From: Deltaproteobacteria bacterium
Lineage (GTDB): Bacteria; Desulfobacterota; DSM-4660; Desulfatiglandales; HGW-15
Direction: 5' to 3'
DNA length: 52,337 bases
Assembly (NCBI GenBank): GCA_019310525.1
Contig: JAFDEE010000011.1
Location: 1 to 52,337 of the forward strand
Each line of letters starts with the position of its first letter. The stretch's first letter is position 1. The position numbers and the translations under genes are program-made. Below, piece by piece: positions 7,276 through 17,124 of the stretch. The notes below the pieces were generated by a model. That model saw only the letters and a list, made by a program, of their open reading frames with translations. It was not told the origin of the DNA and searched no databases.

Positions 7276-10221
7276 ATGGAAAGGCCCGGTTTTCCCCCGA
7301 TTCCCCTTTGTTCTTTACTGCGTTCTGCCAAGGATCGCGGGTCAGGGTGCTCCCTGATTTCCCGAACATTGATCATCCTTGCAATCCTTATCTGGCCCGC
7401 CCTTTCACCCTTCCCTTGCCCTGCCTCCCCACCCAGGCCGACAGAACTCGTTGTGGGTGGGGACCATAATTTTCCGCCTTACGAATTCCTTGACTCCAAG
7501 GGCGAGCCTGCAGGCTTCAACATCGATCTTATCCGGGCCCTTGCCCGGCGGATGGATTTCAGGCTTACATTCCGTCTCGGCCCCTGGTCCCGTGTCAGGA
7601 AAGAGCTTGTGACGGGGAAAATCGACCTGCTGGCAGGCATGTTCTTTTCGAAGGAGAGGGACCGGTTCGTTGATTTCTCAACACCCCACACCGTCTTACG
7701 CCATGCCCTTTTCACCCGCAAGGGGTCACCCGAAATTCGTTCCCTGGAAGATCTCAGGGGCAAGGAAATCCTGGTCCAGCGGGACGATATCATGCACGAC
7801 TTCATACGGGAAAGGGTTCCAAAGGAGAACCTCTTCCTGGTAGACTCCCCCCTCGACGCCCTCAGGGTATTGAGCTCCGGCAAGCACGACTGTGCCCTGG
7901 TGGCGGAACTCCAGGGACTTTACCTGGCAAAGGCCTATGGCCTTAACAACCTCACCGCCAGGGACCTGGGCTTTCCCTCCAGGAAATACTGCTTTGCAGT
8001 AACCCAGGGGCGGGACATACTTCTGGGACAAATCAACGAGGGTCTGGCGATCCTCAAGGAGACAGGGGTCTACCAGGAGATCTACGACAAGTGGTTCGGG
8101 GTCCTGGAGCGGAAAGAAAGAACGCGCAGACAACTCTTTTGGATCGCCGGGCTGGCCCTCGTACCTATCCTCTTGATCCTGGGTTTTGTCTTCTTGTGGT
8201 CCTGGATGCTGAAAAAACAGGTCGCGAAAAAGACCCTCGAACTCAGGGAAGAAGTGGAGCGGCACCGGCAGACGGCCCAAGACCTCCGCGAGACCCAGGA
8301 ACGTTTCAGACTGGCCCTGGAGGCCACCAAGGACGGGCTGTGGGAAATACGATACAGGGATGGCTCACACTTTTTCAGCGACAACATGTTCACCATGCTG
8401 GGATATGATCCCAAAGATCAAAAAAAATCCCTCGATTTTTTCATTTCCATCTTTCATCCGGAAGATCTCCCCGCCGTAAGGCAGGCCTTCCACAAGCTCC
8501 TTCATGACCGGGGCCGGGACGACTACGCCGTGGAGTTCCGCCTCAGGGCCCGGGACGGGGCCTGGCACAACATCCTCTCGCGGGGCCGATGCGTCGATAG
8601 GGGAGAGGACGGGAAGGCCCTCCGAATCATCGGCACCCACACGGACATCACAGATCTGAGGAGAACGGAGCAGGCCCTGGGCCTTGAAAGGGAGAACTTC
8701 AGGCTTTTGGTGGAGGAATCCCCATTAGGCATATCCCTCATCGATGGAAAGGGCACCTATCTTTACGTGAATCCCAAGTTCGTGGAGATCTTCGGGTACG
8801 ACCTGAACGATTTTCACACCGGACGGGAATGGTTCCGGACGGCCTTCCCGGATCCGGAAACCAGGAGGCGGGTCATATCGGCCTGGACAAAGGACAACGA
8901 GGGTTCCAGGCCCGGAAACGCCGTGAGCCGAATATATACCGTGACCTGCAAGGACGGTAAGGAGAGGGAGGTCCATTTCAGGACGGTGCAGCTTAAAAAC
9001 AACCAGTATCTTATACTCTACGAGGATATCACCGAGACCAGGAGACTCGAAAGACAGCTCCAGCAGGCCCAGAAAATGGAGGCCGTAGGGACCCTGGCCG
9101 GGGGGATCGCCCATGATTTCAATAACATCCTCAGCGTTATCATAGGCCACGCAGACCTGATCCTGACGGACCTTGACCCCCGCCTGCCTTTTTACGACAA
9201 CATTCTGGAAATCCGGAAGGCTGGGGAACGGGCTGCTTCTCTTACTAGGCGGCTTCTGACCTTCAGCCGAAAACAGGTGGTGGAACCCCGAATCCTGGAC
9301 CTCAACCAGGTCATTGACGGAACGAAAAAGATGCTGGAGCGGTTGATCGGGGAAGACATCATCCTGAAGACCCGGCTTGAGACCTCCCTCTTCCCGGTAT
9401 TTATGGATCCGGGGCAGGTCGAGCAAATCCTTTTGAATCTAGCCTCCAACGCCCGCGACGCCATGCCCGAAGGAGGGACCCTGACCATTGAGACGGCCAA
9501 CAGGGTCCTGGACCCTGCATTTTTCGCGGACCGGGGCGTCAAAGGCACCCCCGGGCCATATGTCATGATTCGGGTCTCGGATACGGGCTTGGGGATGGAT
9601 GAGGCCACCAGGGAACGAATCTTCGAGCCCTTCTTTACCACCAAAGGGATGGGTAAGGGTACAGGTCTGGGTCTTGCCACTGTTTACGGGATCGTGAAGC
9701 AGAGCCGAGGGTTCATTTGGGCTGAGAGCCTGCCCGGAGAAGGCACCTTCTTTGAAATATTCATCCCCAGGACAGAAAGTGAGGGGGATTCCGCCCCAAG
9801 AGAATCCCAGAGCCGGAAACCGGAATCCGGAGGCACCGAAACGATCATGGTGGTTGAAGACGACAAGGACCTCAGGAATCTCGCCGCCAGGATCCTGGAA
9901 AGCCGCGGGTACACGGTTATTCTTTCCAGGGATGCAAGCTCCGCCTTACAGGTTGTCAGGGAATATCAGGGGCCTATCCACCTGCTCATCACCGACGTGG
10001 TAATGCCGGGGATGAGCGGCGTGGAGCTGGCCCGTCGGTTCCGTCCCCTGAGGCCCGGGGCCCGTATCCTATTCATGTCAGGGTACGCCGGTAACAACAT
10101 CGAGCGTTACGGCCCGCTCGCCGACGGTGACAACCTGATCATGAAACCTTTTACCCCGCAGGAGTTCGTCCGCAAGGTACGGGAAGTGCTTGCCGGCGAA
10201 CGAAGACCTGAACCCCCATGA
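7276..10221 (+). CDS. Hybrid sensor histidine kinase with periplasmic substrate-binding domain
   Basis: A 981-residue membrane sensor. Domain order: N-terminal signal or anchor (about 30-50); a family-3 amino-acid-type solute-binding domain (about 58-276, with FPPYEFLD and [10 protein letters not shown]); a membrane span (about 286-308); a coiled coil; two PAS domains (about 340-465 and 470-590); HisKA with phospho-acceptor His613 in AHDFNN; HATPase with [18 protein letters not shown] and GKGTGLGL; and a C-terminal receiver with Asp907 in ITDVVMPG. It probably senses an amino-acid-like ligand outside the cytoplasmic membrane. It heads the signalling cluster to 16980. The start ATG has only a weak ribosome site, and no better in-frame ATG precedes the signal. 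Confidence 0.9.
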   Translation: MERPGFPPIPLCSLLRSAKDRGSGCSLISRTLIILAILIWPALSPFPCPASPPRPTELVVGGDHNFPPYEFLDSKGEPAGFNIDLIRALARRMDFRLTFRLGPWSRVRKELVTGKIDLLAGMFFSKERDRFVDFSTPHTVLRHALFTRKGSPEIRSLEDLRGKEILVQRDDIMHDFIRERVPKENLFLVDSPLDALRVLSSGKHDCALVAELQGLYLAKAYGLNNLTARDLGFPSRKYCFAVTQGRDILLGQINEGLAILKETGVYQEIYDKWFGVLERKERTRRQLFWIAGLALVPILLILGFVFLWSWMLKKQVAKKTLELREEVERHRQTAQDLRETQERFRLALEATKDGLWEIRYRDGSHFFSDNMFTMLGYDPKDQKKSLDFFISIFHPEDLPAVRQAFHKLLHDRGRDDYAVEFRLRARDGAWHNILSRGRCVDRGEDGKALRIIGTHTDITDLRRTEQALGLERENFRLLVEESPLGISLIDGKGTYLYVNPKFVEIFGYDLNDFHTGREWFRTAFPDPETRRRVISAWTKDNEGSRPGNAVSRIYTVTCKDGKEREVHFRTVQLKNNQYLILYEDITETRRLERQLQQAQKMEAVGTLAGGIAHDFNNILSVIIGHADLILTDLDPRLPFYDNILEIRKAGERAASLTRRLLTFSRKQVVEPRILDLNQVIDGTKKMLERLIGEDIILKTRLETSLFPVFMDPGQVEQILLNLASNARDAMPEGGTLTIETANRVLDPAFFADRGVKGTPGPYVMIRVSDTGLGMDEATRERIFEPFFTTKGMGKGTGLGLATVYGIVKQSRGFIWAESLPGEGTFFEIFIPRTESEGDSAPRESQSRKPESGGTETIMVVEDDKDLRNLAARILESRGYTVILSRDASSALQVVREYQGPIHLLITDVVMPGMSGVELARRFRPLRPGARILFMSGYAGNNIERYGPLADGDNLIMKPFTPQEFVRKVREVLAGERRPEPP

Positions 10222-10434
10222 GCCTGTATGCTGACCCGGTGAGGCCAACCATTCCATCCCTTTCATCCATCTTCCCCAAGATACCCCGCTGCTTGCAGCG
10301 GGACGCTTCATTTTCCTCCCCCACCGGACTAAACCCCTGGGCTGATTCTGCCGATATAGGGATGTGAACAAAAAGAAGGGCGAATCCGTTTTCAGGGTTC
10401 TCTACGAAAAGCACGAAAGAAAGGATCGATAGAA

Positions 10435-12546
10435 ATGTCTCGGAAAATCCTGGTCATGGATGACGATCGGCATGTATGCAAGGTACTTAAAAAGCTTCTC
10501 GAGGAAGAGGGTTTCACTTGTACGCTGGCATACACCGGTGCAGAGGCACGGGAGCACATCAAGGAACAAACGTTCGACCTTGCCCTGTGCGACATCCGGC
10601 TGCCTGATGAATCGGGCCTGGATGTGGCCAGAGCCATCAAGGACCGGCGCCCCGAAACAGCCCTCATGATCATCACGGCCCTCGAGGACCAGGAAATCGC
10701 CAAGGAGGCCCTTGATATGGGGGTCTTCGGTTACCTGGTCAAGCCTTTTCACCGTTCCCAGGTATTGATCAGCGTGGTCAACGCCCTCAGGAGGCACGAA
10801 CTCGAACAAAAGGAGCGTTCTTTTCGAAAGGTCCTGGAGGAAAAGGTGGCCGAGCGGACCAGGGAGCTCCGGGAAACCCTCCGGAGGGTCGAAGAGACCA
10901 AAGAGAAGCTCCGGGAGAGTGAGGAACAATTCCGCACCTTAGTAGAGCGATCTAACGACGGGATAGGGATCGTACAGGGTGAAATCCATGTTTACGTAAA
11001 CAAAAAGTACCTGCAAATATTCGGCTATTCCTCCTTTGACGAGATCATGGGAAAACCCATGGCCCCCCAAATCCATCCCGAGGACCGGGAGAAGGTCTAT
11101 GAGTACAGCCTGAGACGCCAGAGGGGTGAAAAGGTGCCTGAAAGGTACCGCTTCCGGTGCATTCGAAAGGACGGGAAGATCATCCACATTGAGGTCTCGG
11201 CCACCCGCATCCTTTACAAGGGAAGACCGGCCAGCCTCTCCATCCTCCGGGATGTCACAAAAGAGATCAGGATAACGGACGCCCTGCTGAAAAAAACACG
11301 GGAGCTCTCGGACAACAAGTCGGCCCTGCAAAAGGCCCTTTCCCAGACCTCCTCCCTGATCCAGCGGGTGGCTAAGGAAAAGAACTTCGGAATTCGGTTC
11401 GAAAATCCCAACCTCGTCACCTGCTACGAAATGATGGATTGCGAGGAAAAAGATTGTCCTTGTTTCGGCAAGGGTGCCACCCGGTGCTGGCAAACAAGGG
11501 GAACCTTTTGCGGCAAAGAGGGTGAACATCGATTCGAGGGTAAAGCCAGGGATTGCCTTGAATGCCCGGTCTTCCGCAAGAGCTGCTCGGACCCCTTCCA
11601 CGAGATCGGCGAGCATTTCAACAACATGATGCATATCCTCGAGAAGAAAAACCTCCAGTTGCAGGAGGCGAACCGCGAATTGAAAGGGACCCAGGGCCGG
11701 ATCATCCAGCAGGAAAAAATGGCCTCCATCGGCCAGCTCGCAGCAGGAATCGCCCACGAGATCAACAATCCCACCGGGTTTATCAACAGCAACCTGGGAA
11801 CCCTCCTGGAGTACCAGGAAGACCTCCTGAAACTCCTCGGAGAATGCAGGGCATTGCTGGAGGAAATCCAGAAGAGTGAAAGTACCGATAACATCAAAGA
11901 GCGGGTGAAGCGCATTCTGGAGATGGAGGAAGAAGCAGATATCGATTTTCTGATGGAGGACATGCCTCAACTCGTCAAGGAATCCATCGAGGGGACTGAG
12001 CGCATCAAGAAAATCATAAAAGATCTCAAGGAGTTCGCCCATCCAGGAAAACAGGAATTGGTCTATGCCGACATCAACCACAACCTGGACTCCACCCTCA
12101 ATATCGTCTGGAACGAGATCAAGTACAAGGCAACGGTAAAGAAGGATTACGGCCCTATTCCGGAGGTACGCTGCTATCCGCAGCAATTGAACCAGGTCTT
12201 CATGAACCTCCTGGTCAACGCGGCCCAGGCTATTGAAGAGAGCGGGGAAATCACCATCAAAACCCGGGAGGAGAACGGTTTCGTGCGGATCCAGGTAAGC
12301 GACACAGGAAAGGGCATTCCTCCTGAACACCTCTCACGTATCTTCGAGCCCTTCTTCACCACAAAGGAAGTGGGAAAGGGAACGGGTCTCGGTCTTCATG
12401 TAGCCTACGACATCGTAAAAAAGCACGGGGGAAGGATCCTGGTGGAGAGTACCCCGGGCAAGGGGACCACCTTTACCGTAGAACTCCCGACCGATGCCGG
12501 GGAAGGAGAAGAACATGATGAACCGCACGCTGCTGCTGGTAGATGA
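10435..12546 (+). CDS. REC-PAS histidine kinase with a nine-cysteine segment
   Basis: A soluble 703-residue kinase. It begins with a receiver domain (Asp53 in CDIRLPD, Lys in LVKPF), then a coiled coil, a PAS domain (about 160-290), a Cys-rich stretch (330-384), HisKA with His441 in AHEINNP and a HATPase ([27 protein letters not shown]). The Cys-rich stretch has nine Cys (330, 336, 341, 343, 351, 359, 374, 377, 384) and could bind metal or a redox cofactor. The receiver may take phosphate from the kinase encoded just upstream. Its end overlaps the next gene by 32 bp. Confidence 0.9.
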   Translation: MSRKILVMDDDRHVCKVLKKLLEEEGFTCTLAYTGAEAREHIKEQTFDLALCDIRLPDESGLDVARAIKDRRPETALMIITALEDQEIAKEALDMGVFGYLVKPFHRSQVLISVVNALRRHELEQKERSFRKVLEEKVAERTRELRETLRRVEETKEKLRESEEQFRTLVERSNDGIGIVQGEIHVYVNKKYLQIFGYSSFDEIMGKPMAPQIHPEDREKVYEYSLRRQRGEKVPERYRFRCIRKDGKIIHIEVSATRILYKGRPASLSILRDVTKEIRITDALLKKTRELSDNKSALQKALSQTSSLIQRVAKEKNFGIRFENPNLVTCYEMMDCEEKDCPCFGKGATRCWQTRGTFCGKEGEHRFEGKARDCLECPVFRKSCSDPFHEIGEHFNNMMHILEKKNLQLQEANRELKGTQGRIIQQEKMASIGQLAAGIAHEINNPTGFINSNLGTLLEYQEDLLKLLGECRALLEEIQKSESTDNIKERVKRILEMEEEADIDFLMEDMPQLVKESIEGTERIKKIIKDLKEFAHPGKQELVYADINHNLDSTLNIVWNEIKYKATVKKDYGPIPEVRCYPQQLNQVFMNLLVNAAQAIEESGEITIKTREENGFVRIQVSDTGKGIPPEHLSRIFEPFFTTKEVGKGTGLGLHVAYDIVKKHGGRILVESTPGKGTTFTVELPTDAGEGEEHDEPHAAAGR

Positions 12547-13600
12547 CGAGCAAAACGTCCTTGGGGCACTTAAACGTCAACTGCGCCGGGAAAGGTACAA
12601 GATCCTGGAAGCCTGCTCCGGGCCCCAGGCCCTGCGGCTCCTCGAGGAACAAGAGATCGGCGTCGTCCTATCCGACCTGACCATGCCCGGAATGGACGGA
12701 ATCACACTCCTGGGAGAGGTGAAGACCCGGTTTCCCGATACCGTAAGGATTCTTCTTACGGGGAACGGGACCCTGGAGAATGCCATGGAGGCCATCAACG
12801 GCCTGCAGGTCTTTGCCTTCCTGTCCAAGCCCTGGTCCCGGGAAGGACTGAAGGGAATCCTGGCCAGGGCCTTCGAGCATTATAACCTCATCAAGGAAAA
12901 CCGGAGGCTCCTCAAGCTCACCCAGGACCAAAACCAGGAACTGATGCGATTCAACAGGGATCTTGAACGACTGGTCCGGGAACGGACCCAACAGATGGAC
13001 CAGGCCGTGCGGGAGGGCATCCGGATGCTTGCAATCGCCGCCGAAGCCAAAGACGACGATACAGGGGAGCACGTAAAACGAATCCAGGAAATGACCCTTG
13101 ATATATGCAGGAACCTGGGGCTTTCAGACGAAGAATCGGACCGTATCAGTTTCTTCAGTACCGTGCATGATATCGGAAAAATCCATGTTCCGGATGCAAT
13201 CCTCAAAAAACCAGGCCCCCTTGACCCGGAGGAATGGGCGGTCATGAAGGCCCATACCCTGGTGGGGAGCCGCATCCTGGGTGTCCATCCCTTTTACCGG
13301 ACAGCGAGGGAGATCGCCCGGAGCCATCACGAGCGATGGGACGGGACCGGTTATCCGGACGAACTTCGCGGACACGACATCCCCTTGCCCGCCCGGATCG
13401 TGGCGGTGGCCGACGTTTACGACGCCCTTACCCATTCAAGGCCCTACAAGGTGGCCTGGCCCGTGGAGAAGGCCCTGGAGGAGATGAAAGCACAATCAGG
13501 CAAGGCCTTTGATCCTGAGATCCTCGAAGCCTTTCTCCATGTAATCTCCGAAGAAGGCCTTTTCAACAAAACCGGGAGGAAAAACCACGCATGCCCCTGA
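12515..13600 (+). CDS. REC/HD-GYP response regulator (cyclic-di-GMP phosphodiesterase), first copy
   Basis: An RpfG-like regulator of 361 residues: receiver (Asp54 in LSDLTMPG, LSKPW loop), coiled coil (about 120-170) and HD-GYP domain. The catalytic motifs are intact: HD pair His218-Asp219 in HDIGK and HHERWDGTGYP from His271, so it should hydrolyse cyclic di-GMP. I chose ATG 12515 because AAGGAG lies 6 nt upstream. An in-frame ATG at 12494 lacks a site. It overlaps both neighbours (32 bp and 10 bp), which implies one transcript with the kinase. Confidence 0.9.
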   Translation: MMNRTLLLVDDEQNVLGALKRQLRRERYKILEACSGPQALRLLEEQEIGVVLSDLTMPGMDGITLLGEVKTRFPDTVRILLTGNGTLENAMEAINGLQVFAFLSKPWSREGLKGILARAFEHYNLIKENRRLLKLTQDQNQELMRFNRDLERLVRERTQQMDQAVREGIRMLAIAAEAKDDDTGEHVKRIQEMTLDICRNLGLSDEESDRISFFSTVHDIGKIHVPDAILKKPGPLDPEEWAVMKAHTLVGSRILGVHPFYRTAREIARSHHERWDGTGYPDELRGHDIPLPARIVAVADVYDALTHSRPYKVAWPVEKALEEMKAQSGKAFDPEILEAFLHVISEEGLFNKTGRKNHACP

Positions 13601-14952
13601 AACGTAAACACACGATCCTGCTGGTCGACGACGAAGCGGCCATCATCAATGCCCTTCAGAGACTCCTGCGCAGGGAGGGTTTCAATATCCACTCGGCCTC
13701 CAACGGGAAAGAAGCCCTCGAAGTACTGAAGAAGCTCGGGAAAAGGGTATCCCTGATCATCTCGGACCAGAGGATGCCGGGGATGACCGGGTGCGAGTTT
13801 CTGGAGAAGGCCAAGGAGATGGCCCCTGACGCCATGAGGTTTCTCCTCACAGGGTATACCGATATGGACGTGGTGGTGGAGGCCATCAACCGCGGAGGGG
13901 TTCACCGATACATCAACAAACCCTGGAACGACAAGGAGTTTCGTCTCCAGGTCATCCAGGCCCTGGAGCAGTACGAACTGGTCCTGGAAAACCGTCGACT
14001 GACATTGTTGACGAAGAAACAAAACAGGATCCTCAAGGAACTCAACCAGAATCTTGAAAAGAAAGTAAAGGAGCGGACCCGGGAGATCATCGAGAAGAAC
14101 CGCACCCTTTCCCGGATGAACAAGGAACTGGAGTCCAGCTTTTTCAATACGGTTCGGGCCTTCGCCTCCCTGGCCGAGATGCATGCTCCTCTGCTTGCCG
14201 GGCACGGGAGGCGGGTAAGTCTTCTCGCCCGTGATATCGCCCTCATGCTGGAACTGCCGGAAAACGACGTAAACCATATCGAGGTGGCCGGTCTCCTCCA
14301 CGATGTTGGGAAGCTGGGGCTGCCGGATAAGGTGCTCAATTACCAGGAGGAGGCCTGGAGCGAGGAAGACAAGGTCGCCTATCACAGGCATCCTGAAGAA
14401 GGACAGACGATCGTACGTTTCATCAACAGACTGGGCCATGTGGGTCTCCTGATCAGGTCGCACCACGAGCGTTACGACGGCCTCGGGTACCCCGATCGCC
14501 TGAGCGAGGAGACCATCCCCCTGGGCTCCAGGATCATCGCCGTTGCCAACGCCTACGATAAGATAGCCCACCTGAGGGTGAACGGAAAATCTCTCCTCAG
14601 CGAATACCTCAGGGAAAGGGACACGACCGCAGACGATCTACCCAGGGACGAACTCTACCAGCAGGCCGCCCTTTTTCACTTAAAGAAGCACGCCTTTACC
14701 CATTTCGATCCGGACGTGGTAAAATCTCTATTGGGGGTCCTAAAAACAAGGGGAATCCGTTACAAGCAGGAGCAACTGGTTCCTGTAGAAGATCTCCGGC
14801 CGGGCATGGTGCTCACCCGTTCCATTTACACGAAGGGAGGGAGATTTCTCCTTCCCCACAATACCACCTTGACCCGGGACTACATCCAGAAACTGCAGGA
14901 GATCAACAAACGGGACCCCGTCCTTGAAGGTGTTTATATAATGGGCGAGTGA
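13591..14952 (+). CDS. REC/HD-GYP response regulator, second copy with C-terminal extension
   Basis: A paralogue of the preceding gene: receiver (Asp59 in SDQRMPGMTG, NKPWND loop), coiled coil (about 125-180), and HD-GYP with His237-Asp238 in HDVGK and HHERYDGLGYP from His291. It differs in an extension of about 120 residues ending in LRPGMVLTRSIYTKGG, a short segment often seen after HD-GYP domains. GGAGG lies 10 nt before the ATG, and the start overlaps the previous gene by 10 bp. Repeat C follows 8 bp after the stop codon. Confidence 0.88.
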   Translation: MPLKRKHTILLVDDEAAIINALQRLLRREGFNIHSASNGKEALEVLKKLGKRVSLIISDQRMPGMTGCEFLEKAKEMAPDAMRFLLTGYTDMDVVVEAINRGGVHRYINKPWNDKEFRLQVIQALEQYELVLENRRLTLLTKKQNRILKELNQNLEKKVKERTREIIEKNRTLSRMNKELESSFFNTVRAFASLAEMHAPLLAGHGRRVSLLARDIALMLELPENDVNHIEVAGLLHDVGKLGLPDKVLNYQEEAWSEEDKVAYHRHPEEGQTIVRFINRLGHVGLLIRSHHERYDGLGYPDRLSEETIPLGSRIIAVANAYDKIAHLRVNGKSLLSEYLRERDTTADDLPRDELYQQAALFHLKKHAFTHFDPDVVKSLLGVLKTRGIRYKQEQLVPVEDLRPGMVLTRSIYTKGGRFLLPHNTTLTRDYIQKLQEINKRDPVLEGVYIMGE

Positions 14953-14960
14953 CTTTACTC

Positions 14961-15211
14961 TAAACTGAGCGTTTCAAAATTTTGATGAGACTTTTTATTA
15001 GATATATCAAAAGAGTACATGGTAGTCTCCGGTAAGGTACCATAACCTGTGAGGTCAAGAGCATGCCATATGTATCTTTTTCAAATCATCAAATTTTGAA
15101 ACCCTTCGGGATATCCGATCTTACAGGATCTGCTGCTTTGCCTGCCTGTGCGCCGTCCCAACGGGACAGGCAGGTCTCCGGAAGACTCGGAAATCGCTCA
15201 ACTTAGGTTTA
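14961..15211 (+). repeat. Repeat family C, copy 2
   Basis: The inverted partner of 6178-6407. Most of the length matches closely, including TTTCAAAATTTTGATGAGA, GATATATCAAAAGAGTACATG and GAAACCCTTCGGGATATCC. The internal hairpin differs: here CCTGCCTGTGCGCC to GGGACAGGCAGG, a short CCTGCCCGAGGCAGG in copy 1. The element fills the gap between the second HD-GYP gene and the HDOD gene, so any HDOD promoter would have to lie within it. Confidence 0.82.
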
Positions 15212-15232
15212 CGGGAGGAATACAGAGAGACC

Positions 15233-16090
15233 ATGGGTCATCCGAACATCCTAGATCAACTGGATCGCATCCAGGACCTGCCCGCCCTCCCCGCTGTGGC
15301 CAGGGAGGTAAACGCCCTGTTGTGCGATCCGGACACTTCCATCGATAAGCTCAGCAGGACCATTGAAAAGGACCAGGCCATCGCCTCATCTATCCTGAAG
15401 CTTGTGAACTCGGCCTTCTTCGGCCTGTCCCGCCGGGTGGGAAACATCCCCCACGCCGTGGTTCTCCTTGGTTTCAATACCGTCAGGAACGCTGTTCTGG
15501 CCCTTTCCGTGGTCGATCTTTTCAAGCCCGTTCCTTTCCCCGGGTTTGACGCCACCCTTCTCTGGCGACACTCCATCGCCACTGCGGTAACAGGCAGGTA
15601 CCTTGCACAGGCATCGGGACTCTACCCGCCCGACGATGCCTTTGTGGGGGGGCTGCTCCATGACATGGGGAAATTTTTGCTCTCCCAGTTTTTCCAGGAA
15701 GATTTCCAAAAGGCCTGGGAGCTTTCCGAGGAACTGGGAATTCCCCTTCACGAGGCTGAACGGGAAAAGATAGGGATCAACCATGCCCAGGTCGGCAAAA
15801 GGCTTGCGAGAAAGTGGAAACTTCCCCCCGGGCTCACTGACGCCATCGGTTCTCATCATGCTTACAAAAAAAGCGCCCAGGAACCCCTTCTGTTAATCCT
15901 TGTCCATGCTGCCGATCACCTGGTAAACAGCCTTACCCAGAACCGTTCCAGAGCGATTCGGCAAGGGCTTTTTCCAGAGGCGGAAAAGGCCCTTGGAACG
16001 ATTCTTGATGATCACGAAAACTGGTTTCCTGAAATATGCGAAGAGATTGATTCCGCCTGCAGATTCTTCCTCAAGGAGCGAAAAGAATGA
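15233..16090 (+). CDS. HDOD domain protein
   Basis: A 285-residue protein filling one HDOD domain, a relative of HD hydrolases used in signalling. Recognisable segments are LPALPAVAREVNALL at the start, DQAIASSILKLVNSAFFG, IPHAVVLLGFNTVRN and LLHDMGKFLL. Here the HD pair and a second HHAY motif are kept, unlike many degenerate HDOD proteins. GGGAGG lies just past repeat C, about 14 nt before the ATG. It overlaps the following REC gene by 4 bp and likely acts with it; its target is unknown. Confidence 0.87.
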   Translation: MGHPNILDQLDRIQDLPALPAVAREVNALLCDPDTSIDKLSRTIEKDQAIASSILKLVNSAFFGLSRRVGNIPHAVVLLGFNTVRNAVLALSVVDLFKPVPFPGFDATLLWRHSIATAVTGRYLAQASGLYPPDDAFVGGLLHDMGKFLLSQFFQEDFQKAWELSEELGIPLHEAEREKIGINHAQVGKRLARKWKLPPGLTDAIGSHHAYKKSAQEPLLLILVHAADHLVNSLTQNRSRAIRQGLFPEAEKALGTILDDHENWFPEICEEIDSACRFFLKERKE

Positions 16091-16980
16091 AACCGGATCT
16101 GAAAAAAAATGCCGTTCTCATCGTGGACGATGAGGAAAACATCCTTGGAGCCCTGAGACGGCTGCTCAGAAAAGAGCCCTACAAAGTATTCACTGCATCG
16201 AGCGGGGAAGAAGGGCTGAACCGGATCAGGGAGGAAAGGGTCCAGGTGGTGGTATCAGACCAGAGGATGCCGGGGATGAGCGGCACCGAGTTTCTCGCCC
16301 GGGTGAGAGAAGAGTTCCCCGATATCATCCGGATAGTACTTACGGGCTACACCAACCTGGATTCCATCATGGAGGCCGTCAATAAGGGGCATGTCTACAA
16401 GTTGTTCCTGAAACCCTGGAACGACGAGGCCCTGAAACTGGAGATCCGCCGGGCCCTGGACCAGTATCATCTCGTTCAAACGAACAAAAAGTTGAGCCGT
16501 CAGGTCCTTGAACAAAACGAAGCCCTGAAGGCCCTCAACGAGAACCTAGGGAACCTCGTGCATGAGAGGACCAGGGAACTGGAGGTCCAGAACCGGGCGC
16601 TCGAACTCTCCCGTGAAATCCTCGAACATATCCCTCTACCAGTCCTGGGGGTCAGTTCAGACGGGTTGATCGTACTGAAAAACCGGGCCGCAGAGTCCCT
16701 GCCCTTTCCCCCAGGCGCCGCGGGCGTCGGAAAACACTTCTCAGAATGCTTTTCACCCCTGATGACCCGAAAGGCCAAAGCGGCTGTTTCCTCAGGCATT
16801 TCCCAAACCCTCACGGCCTGCCGGATCCTTGATAAACTGTACGATGTGGAGATGATTCCTTTGAAAGGGAAATTCGAGGGCAAAGGGGTCATCCTCGCAT
16901 TTCTGCCTGCATCCGGATCAGGGGGTTCAGGGGGAAAGGAAGAGATGACCTTTCTTGAAGGAGCGAGAGCTCACCTCTGA
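16087..16980 (+). CDS. Receiver-domain protein with coiled coil and PAS-like C-terminus
   Basis: Residues 1-125 are a receiver domain with phosphorylation Asp in VSDQRMPGMSG and a LKPWND loop, very close in sequence to the receivers of the two HD-GYP proteins, suggesting duplication. A coiled coil (about 130-175) and a weak PAS-like domain (about 180-275) follow. No catalytic or DNA-binding output domain is visible, so it may pass its signal by contact, perhaps with the HDOD protein whose gene it overlaps by 4 bp. The C-terminal 25 residues are Gly/Ser-rich and low complexity. Confidence 0.82.
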   Translation: MKPDLKKNAVLIVDDEENILGALRRLLRKEPYKVFTASSGEEGLNRIREERVQVVVSDQRMPGMSGTEFLARVREEFPDIIRIVLTGYTNLDSIMEAVNKGHVYKLFLKPWNDEALKLEIRRALDQYHLVQTNKKLSRQVLEQNEALKALNENLGNLVHERTRELEVQNRALELSREILEHIPLPVLGVSSDGLIVLKNRAAESLPFPPGAAGVGKHFSECFSPLMTRKAKAAVSSGISQTLTACRILDKLYDVEMIPLKGKFEGKGVILAFLPASGSGGSGGKEEMTFLEGARAHL

Positions 16981-17049
16981 AAAGAAGGGATAACGAACGG
17001 GGAGTGCCACAAGCTCCTGCCGGGGGAGTGTCGCTTTGGGATGAAACAG

Positions 17050-17086
17050 CCTTCCGCCGGCCCGAAAGGCCGACGGCGCCTTTTTT
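17050..17086 (+). terminator. Rho-independent terminator after the signalling cluster
   Basis: GCCGGCC-CGAA-AGGCCGACGGC forms a strong GC hairpin followed by CC and six T residues, 75-105 bp after the REC gene stop. It also separates the cluster from the convergent metG gene. Confidence 0.8.
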
Positions 17087-17124
17087 CCTTCCGGGGCTCC
17101 CGGATAAAATCCCGAACCACCGGC

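Noticed and set aside
10939-12330. A 463-residue minus-strand frame
   Set aside because: Antisense to the REC-PAS kinase; it has no recognisable domain and mirrors the kinase's codons.
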